In this document: piece after piece, positions 19,098 to 24,444 of the stretch
How positions within the stretch are numbered: the first letter of the stretch is position 1
Layout of the letters: the number at the start of each line of letters is the position of its first letter
DNA from: Chara braunii
Taxonomy: Eukaryota; Streptophyta; Charophyceae; Charales; Characeae
Length of the DNA stretch: 24,444 bases
Direction of reading: 5' to 3'
NCBI GenBank assembly: GCA_003427395.1
Contig: BFEA01000357.1
Coordinates: 1,554,274 to 1,578,717, forward strand
The notes under the pieces: model-generated
What the model was told of the DNA's origin: nothing
Databases searched by the model: none
The model's input: the letters and a program-made list of their open reading frames with translations, nothing else
Program-made: the position numbers and the translations under genes

Positions 19098-19289
19098 ACA
19101 TCATTCAAGAGGTTAAGGTAGCAAGACATGTCACACGGTGGCACATTCCTTCTACCTCCACCTTAGTAGAATCCGATAGTGAACCTTATCAATGAGTTAG
19201 TCTTTTGCGGGGTTTTCATAAGACTCGTCATAAACGGGTAGATCACACGAGATTCCCACCCCTACCATCTTCTCTTCTTCCAACGACAT

Positions 19290-19740
19290 GTAAGTGATAA
19301 GGCAGACCACACAGGTTTTGCTTCTCTTATCACTGTCCTTCATTGTGTGACGTCATTCGGTATTAGGGTAGATCTCACTGGATCTACCGGGATTTGTCGG
19401 AGTTATCACTGCCCTTCATTGTCTGGATTTGTCGGTGATAGGGCAGTCCTCATGGAACCTTGCTTTTCCTATTATCATCCACTTTTGCCAGGATTCGTCG
19501 GCAATAGGGAAGGCCTCACGGAACCTTGCTCCTCCTATCACCATCCCCTTTTGCAAGGATTCGTCGGTGATAGGGCAGGCCTTACGGAACCTTGTTCCTC
19601 CTATCACCATCCCTTGGTGTTGGTTGGTAATAGGGCAGACCTCACGAGGTCTTGCTCCTCTTATTACAACATTTCCTTTCTTAAAGCAGATTCATGTAAT
19701 AAGGCGGGTCTTTCGGGACCTCACTCCTCTTATTACCCCT
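19290..19740 (+). repeat. 66-bp tandem array with hairpin in each unit
   Basis: GGATTYGTCGG starts units at 19425, 19491 and 19557. Related, shorter or diverged units lie on both sides. Stems: GTGATAAG/CTTATCAC (19294-19301, 19326-19333); GGTGATAGG/CCTATCACC (19566-19574, 19600-19608); GTAATAGG/CTTATTAC (19627-19634, 19660-19667); GTAATAAG/CTTATTAC (19696-19703, 19729-19736). Most units also have an inner stem, for example AGACCT/AGGTCT at 19637-19652, GGTAGATC/GATCTACC at 19367-19388 and GGTC/GACC at 19707-19720. The unit at 19491 has a mismatched outer stem. Because 66 is a multiple of 3, a plus frame (19347-19838) reads as a 22-residue peptide repeat (GFVGDRAGLTEPCSSYHHPL plus two), which is probably a by-product. 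Confidence 0.8.
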
Positions 19741-19759
19741 GCCAGCTTACTTCCTTAGA

Positions 19760-20960
19760 AGAACCCCTGTGTTTTAGATCAATTGAAAGTCTTAGAGTCA
19801 GGCGAGCATGCACACGGGGCCACATCCCGATGACTTAATGAAACACTTAATGAGGAAGTTCACACGAGAGCTCTCACCTCATTACGTATTTCTCATATGA
19901 CATTCGACTGACTTTTGACTTGAGTCAGTCTAACTTAGAGAAGGTGAGTGTTAGTCATAGTTTTTCGACAATGATACATATATAAGTCATGGGTTAGTGA
20001 ATCAATAATCTCAAAGTTTAACGTACATAACCATGCGCAATCCAATAACTTCTGTAGCGACCTCAACCCTCATCAATGTTAGAAGGTCCTATCAAGCAGG
20101 ACATAACTTCACAGAGTCCACATCCCCGCTGCCTTATGTACCCAAAAATACACACACACACAGTGGGACAGCCCATACGAGAGCTTCTCGTTCTCACCAT
20201 GTGTTTTAAGAAAGAGTTAGCCATACACAAATTACATCAACAATCAGACAACGAGATCGAGACGCCTGAATGAGATCCGCATTCCATCATTTATTTACAA
20301 TACACGAACTCCTGAATCACTTTAACCATCACGCATGCATGCATAGCATTTTTCTAGTTTGAACTTGATGAAGAGGAAAGTCACGGCAGAATCATATAGT
20401 CAGACACAAATGCATGCATGTTAATCAGGGGTAGTAGCGATGTCGGCGCGAATACCCTTACAAGGGTATCCACCCTGGTTTTTGCAAGTGACAGAAAAAT
20501 AAGTTTAACTGAAGTTTGAAAACACCGCATGAGCCGTGGGAGACGTTGACTGAGAGGTTGGTTGTAGTGTCCGAGAATAGAGGGTGTGTGGGCGTGCAGG
20601 TTTGAGGCGCGCATGTTTGTTCCCTCTTTGATTGCGATGGAAGGCCCGACGTGGATTCCGGCCAGCGTGATTCATTATAACAGGTGTTTGCCTTGATTAA
20701 GCCGACTAACCTAGGAGGGACGCCCCATTCTCTGCTTCCGTTTGGTACGATGGAAGGGTTTAGTGAGCCAGCGCGGGCTTTAGTCGAGTCCAGATGATGG
20801 GCCCTGATGGATGCGGCTAAGTAAGGGATAGCCGCGGCACGGTCGGTAGGCCTGCGGGGACTTGTCGAGGGTTGCGGGAGTAGGTGTAGGTGGAGAAGAT
20901 AGTGTAGGGCGCCTCGCGGCCCTGGACGACCGCGCCATACTATTTTAAATAGAATCTTGG
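19760..20960. other. No gene supported; minor palindrome
   Basis: The sequence is balanced, with a short CA run near 20150-20161 and ATACCCTT/AAGGGTAT (20452-20469), an 8-bp inverted repeat with a two-base centre. GC content rises from about 20640. Open frames are short and overlapping. Confidence 0.4.
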
Positions 20961-20984
20961 GCTTGCTAGTACCAAGCTTGGACT

Positions 20985-21040
20985 TAGCCTTATTGGTTAC
21001 GATATTGGACTGACACGGCGGAGGTTCGGGGTTCGAGGCC
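20985..21040 (+). mobile_element. tRNA-derived sequence (SINE-like head or tRNA pseudogene)
   Basis: TAGCCTTATTGGTTA aligns with the D-arm/A-box of elongator tRNAs (TAGCTCAGTTGGTTA), TTGGACT with an anticodon arm, and GGGGTTCGAGGCC with the T-arm/B-box. The A-box to B-box spacing matches a typical 56-base tRNA core without gaps. The anticodon and T stems do not pair properly, so it is not a working tRNA. The roughly 160 bp that follows and a T-rich tract at about 21199-21290 could be the body and tail of a SINE, but I see no flanking duplication. Confidence 0.35.
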
Positions 21041-21198
21041 GGCGGACTGCAGCAGGGGAGCGGCGGAAAGTTACGAAGAAATCAAGGGGTTGAGGGCCCA
21101 ATGAGCCATCCCTTTTGGTTTTGCCAGAGGATGCGACCCCGGGCCCGACCCGTGATACTGGCGAGGTGCCAGTAGTTCCCTTGTTTTCCCAAGACCAC

Positions 21199-21290
21199 CC
21201 TATTTTTATTTATTTTCCTGCCTATTTTATTTTATTTTTATTTTATTTTTCAGTTTTTTATTTTTTTATTTTTATTCTTACTTTCTTTGT
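21199..21290 (+). repeat. T-rich (TTTTA)n tract
   Basis: Degenerate TTTTA/TTTAT repeats. A small hairpin ACTGGC/GCCAGT lies just upstream at 21157-21173. Confidence 0.7.
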
Positions 21291-21710
21291 TATTGCCGGT
21301 CCCGTTCCATGCTGGGACTTGGCACCGTGTTCGTATTAAGAGAGAGATGAAGGGTCGATGGCAAAAGGGCAGACCAACGACCGGAGTATAAATCAAGGAG
21401 CAACGCCCAGTCACCCGCTGATTCCTGCGAAAGCCATGCGGAAGCGCTATCTCAGCGCATTGTGCAAAGAGGCCAGCAATGCGGGCGCTAAGGCTACAAG
21501 CAGTTAGGAGTGACGAACAACAGGCAATGGGAGAAAGGATCCGGACGGGATCCTGCGCAGCATGCATGCGCAGTAGGGAAGGAAGCAGCGGGCGTGGGTC
21601 TGACGGGCAATAGCGCGAAGGGGTAGGGTGTAGGGACCGACGGGCGATGGGGTGGAGCCACTAAGACTGCCAGATGCCAGCGCGGCGGTAGGAAAAGTGA
21701 CGAGCACAAA

Positions 21711-21727
21711 GAGCGAGCGAGCGAGCG

Positions 21728-21786
<59 letters not shown>
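21711..21786 (+). repeat. (GAGC)n to (GA)n compound microsatellite
   Basis: GAGC tetramers (about 21711-21732) pass directly into a pure GA run to 21786. This accounts for the Ser-Leu-rich minus-strand frames at 21494-21958. Confidence 0.95.
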
Positions 21787-21789
<3 letters not shown>

Positions 21790-21954
21790 TGGTGAGGGGA
21801 CTGACTAGGCAGGGCAGCGCTGAGCAACAGCGAGTGGACCGGGCGGCCTGGTGCAGCGAATGAGAGCTACGGGAGGCAACGCGCGGAAGGTGAGTGGATA
21901 GTGAACGAACCTGTACTAGGAAAGGGACCAGGTGCGTGCGCTTTTGGAGAATAG

Positions 21955-22455
21955 GCATGGCGGGTTGCGGATTTGGGCGCAGTCGGAAAGATGGAACACG
22001 ACCGATTCTTTATGGAATCGGGCAAGAGAAGAACCAAAATGGGGGTTTATTGACCGCGGGAATCCGAGTCTGAACTTAGTTTTAGTGGTAGGTTGTTAGA
22101 TTAGGAGGTTAGTAGAGAAGATCGTGCGCGGAGCTATGGCTGAAGGTGGGAAGGTGAGGGAAGAAAAAGTGTGAATCTTCCACGTTTCTTGATGAAAAAG
22201 GGCGGGGAAAGATTCGTAACGGGGGTTTTTTGGGATCACGAACCCAATTCTGGAGTTAGATCTAGTTATGAGTTAGTAAAATAGGTGGTAGAAAAGAATG
22301 GCACTGCGGGAGAGCTATGGCAGAAAATTTGAAGAGCAAAATTTTACTCAATCCTCATTGAAACCAAGCGGGAGAAAGTATGGGACGACGATTTTTTCTA
22401 CACCTATGAGTCAGACTATGAGGTGAGTCTTGATAGAGAGGTAGTAAAAAAAAAA
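21955..22455 (+). repeat. 181-bp imperfect tandem repeat (2-3 copies)
   Basis: GAGCTATGGC at 22131 recurs at 22312. Flanks share TAGTTAGAT..GTTA.TA.A...GG.GGTAG.A.AGA, CAAGCGGGAGAAAG/AAGGGCGGGGAAAG and a GGGTTTTTT or GATTTTTT run. An older copy may begin near 21955 (AATCGGGCAAGAGAAG, GGGGGTTTATTG). The stretch ends in a poly-A run at 22446-22462. Confidence 0.6.
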
Positions 22456-22464
22456 AAAAAAAGA

Positions 22465-23520
22465 GGAACGAGTGAACCTGGTCAAGCGTTATCAAGGCAT
22501 AGAGGGGAGGGGGCTCAGAGGGCTCGTGTTGGTAGTGGCGAGCGAACCGGGAATAGCCCAGACTGAAAAATCCGGGGGCTCTGTTGCCCCTTGAATTGTA
22601 GTCTTGAGAGGCAACCTCTGCAGCGGGCCGTGTGCAGGTTCCCAGAAAGGGGACGTCGAAGAGAGTGACAACCCGTCGACCGCCGGACCCTGCTGCACAA
22701 CAGGGTGTTGTCGAAGAGTTGATCTCAGGTCGGGCGGGAGTACCGGCCCAATTAAGCATATAACTAAGCAGAGGGAGAGAGACCAATGAGGATTCCCTTG
22801 GTAACAGCGACCTCCTTTGATGCTCAGGTTTGGAAACTTGGTGGGGAACGTCAACGCATTCCTGCCTTTCTTGGACAAGCGAGTTGAGGGTTGCGCTGGG
22901 CGAGGGGAGTCTGTTACAGCGGCAGTGGTGGCGTCTACTGCAAACTGTTGTGGGCATTACTGATACGGGCTGCTGTAGTTTTGCCGTGAACAGTCGAGTG
23001 ACTACGGGAAAGGCTGTGCATAAGTACGACACGAAGACTGTGGTGCTGTGGACCGTGGGTAGAGGAGAGAAGACTGCGACGGTCGATCCTGTTACAGAGA
23101 TGCTACAGGTTGTGTAAACGGCGAAGGGGCCACAAAACTGTGGGGGACGCTGCAGATAGGAGTAAGGCTGGAGACTTATATGCTACTTGATGTATTGCCT
23201 CGTTCTGTGTTTGAGTTATAGAGTGCCCCGTTTGTGCTCTGGCGCTGCCTCGCCGCCTGGTTCCCGCCGGTCTGAGTGAGAGCTCTTGCGAATTGCTGCC
23301 GTTGCTGGGAGTGGTGTGTTACCGTTGCTAAACGCTGAAAACGGCCATTTGCGCCCGGATTCCTGTCGCAGCAAATTGTCTGCAACAGTTGCTGCTAGAC
23401 ACTACTTTGGGCCGCATCTTTGATGCGGAGTGGGGAGTGAGCCAAAGGGTTGGAGAACTTACCTGTTGGTCGGTGTGTTCCTCGGCCGGATGATGAAGAG
23501 CAGTGAGCACAAACTAGGAA
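22465..23520. other. No gene supported
   Basis: The GC-rich sequence gives long overlapping frames on both strands (for example 22355-23032 minus, opening with GTG). They are Ser/Pro/Arg-rich, with no recognisable domain, and run through a poly-A/T tract. The region could be an untranslated leader or intergenic DNA. Confidence 0.4.
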
Positions 23521-23529
23521 GGGACAGGG

Positions 23530-23870
23530 CTGCTGTAGACTGTGTGGATTGGGTAAGCTGCTGCAGACTGTGCAAGCCGCGGAAGCCGTGCAAACTGTGT
23601 TAACTGTGTTGTCCGTGTATCCTGTTACAGGCTGGGTAAACTGAGAAGGGCTACAGACAGTGTAACTGTGGAACTGTGTGAGCTCTGTAGGCTGAGCAAA
23701 AAGGGCAGCAGACTGTGTAACTACATATTGCTGTGGAACTATGGACGACAGACTTTTTGCTGTTGAATTACTACTGCTGCTACTGGTCGTTGTTGTGCGC
23801 CACTGTGTTTTGTTGCGGAATTATTTGCTGGGCACTGCTGTTGTGTCAAGGGGCCAGAGTGTGAACTGCT
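23530..23870 (+). repeat. Degenerate CTGTG/CTGCTG-rich stretch
   Basis: Words such as GACTGTGTAACTGTGGAACTG, GCTGCTGCAGACTGTG and TGTTGC recur irregularly. There is no fixed period, so it looks like an eroded minisatellite. Confidence 0.4.
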
Positions 23871-23961
23871 GCTACACCTAAAGACCATTACACGCTGTCA
23901 GAGCGGCCGCGACTGGGCGAAGTTTGGAGAGGGGATCAGGTTGTACAGGGAAGGGAAGTCA

Positions 23962-24168
23962 ATGCTGCAAGTTGAAAAGTCGGCAGGAGTTGGACCTTGG
24001 CAATTTGATCTGGAGATTTGTTCAAGCTGTTACTTTTGGCCGCCATTGCGGGGCCCTCAGGAGCATCAAGGTATCAAGGCCCTCTTCTGCGAGTCTGAGA
24101 GCACCTCTCTTGGATCTGAGGGACTCAAACTTTCTCCATCTGCCTTTCTAAGTCTAAGTTTAGTCTAA
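23962..24168 (+). CDS. Small open frame, 68 residues, unknown
   Basis: The ATG at 23962 opens 68 codons to TAA 24166-24168. The peptide begins MLQVEKSAGVGPWQFDLEIC and continues with a Cys-Ser-Ser-Cys-Tyr segment, then a Ser/Leu-rich end. Composition is less biased than nearby frames, but a second frame (from 23924) overlaps it, and no family is recognised. It could be an upstream ORF in the leader of a gene beyond the window, or chance. Confidence 0.15.
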   Translation: MLQVEKSAGVGPWQFDLEICSSCYFWPPLRGPQEHQGIKALFCESESTSLGSEGLKLSPSAFLSLSLV

Positions 24169-24322
24169 TCTGGTTCTGAGAGGAAGGCGGCAGGCGGGAT
24201 TGCAACCCGTAATCCGCGCCAAGGCCTTTGTGGGAGGTACGCCCCACCGATTGCGGGAGCTCTGCCGGGACTCAGGAGGAAACCTGGAGGCAGGGAACTG
24301 ACAGGTAACCATTGCGTTTCCC

Positions 24323-24330
24323 TCTATAAA
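24323..24330 (+). promoter_or_regulatory. TATA-like box
   Basis: TCTATAAA within CCTCTATAAACCC resembles a plant TATA box with C-rich flanks. No downstream gene is visible before the window ends, so this is weak. Confidence 0.2.
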
Positions 24331-24444
24331 CCCAGTTATAACCCATAACTGTATTTCCCATTGCATCGCCTGACTGAATATATGGTGTGCAGCCCTATCC
24401 TATTTTTGGTTTGACTTTCAGGACACTGAACCAGATTAAGTAAA

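Noticed and set aside
19347-19838. 163-residue protein of 22-residue repeats
   Set aside because: Explained by a 66-bp DNA repeat being a multiple of three. Two plus frames and one minus frame are open through it, and the stem pattern fits a nucleic-acid structure better.
21494-21958. Minus-strand 154- and 107-residue frames with Ser-Leu runs
   Set aside because: Produced by the GA/GAGC microsatellite. Pro/Ser/Arg-rich composition on either side, with no homology I recognise.
22355-23032. 225-residue minus-strand frame
   Set aside because: Opens with GTG, runs through a poly-T (Phe) tract and a tandem repeat, overlaps other frames, and has no recognisable motif.
24190-24260. Reverse-strand B-box-like GGGTTGCAATCCC
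   Set aside because: No convincing A-box at the right distance and no cloverleaf.

Overview
The window reads as nuclear DNA of a land plant, most likely from a gene-poor, heterochromatin-like tract. There is no bacterial gene organisation. It has many microsatellites, AT-rich inverted-repeat elements, and several tandem arrays with 66 to 475 bp units. GGGCCC-rich promoter-like DNA near 8.1 kb resembles plant promoters. A bryophyte (liverwort or moss) is my guess from texture only, with low confidence. Many of the longer open frames overlap on both strands or run through GA, CA or C-rich low-complexity DNA, and I treat these as chance.

Layout: 1-1300 is a strand-asymmetric A+C-rich block. 1300-2510 is unremarkable apart from a 133-bp duplication and a CT tract. 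2521-2972 is a higher-order repeat made of compound microsatellites. 3469-3852 (minus) may be a decayed gene with two in-frame TGA codons. 5532-6459 is an AT-rich segment with 16-bp terminal inverted repeats. 6615-7009 is a foldback element with nested hairpins. 7250-7930 holds a 101-bp duplication, a GA tract and a 15-bp minisatellite. 8838-9205 is an inverted plus tandem repeat family.

From about 10.0 to 17.6 kb the DNA is almost wholly a chain of different tandem arrays: a dispersed GGTTCGGATNNATCCGAACC palindrome array (10.04-12.0 kb) broken by an AT-rich foldback insertion (about 11.29-11.78 kb); a 247-bp array; a 387-bp duplication; a four-copy 273-bp array; and a three-copy 375-bp array that encodes a repeated domain and ends in an inverted copy, giving a hairpin with about 295-bp arms. 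Two short coding segments, at 12044-12229 and 16494-16979, end in the same peptide pattern and flank this block, so both are probably members of one unknown gene family.

From 17.6 kb on the DNA is AT-rich. At 19.29-19.74 kb a 66-bp tandem array contains hairpins whose stem bases vary in a compensatory way between copies. A tRNA-derived (SINE-like) head lies at 20985-21040. The last 3 kb is GC-richer, with a GA tract, a 181-bp duplication, a degenerate CTGTG-rich stretch and one small open frame. No rRNA gene, intact tRNA gene, CRISPR array or complete well-known protein gene was recognised. The most notable signals are the compensatory hairpin array, the three-class palindrome array and the coding tandem array that ends in a long hairpin.
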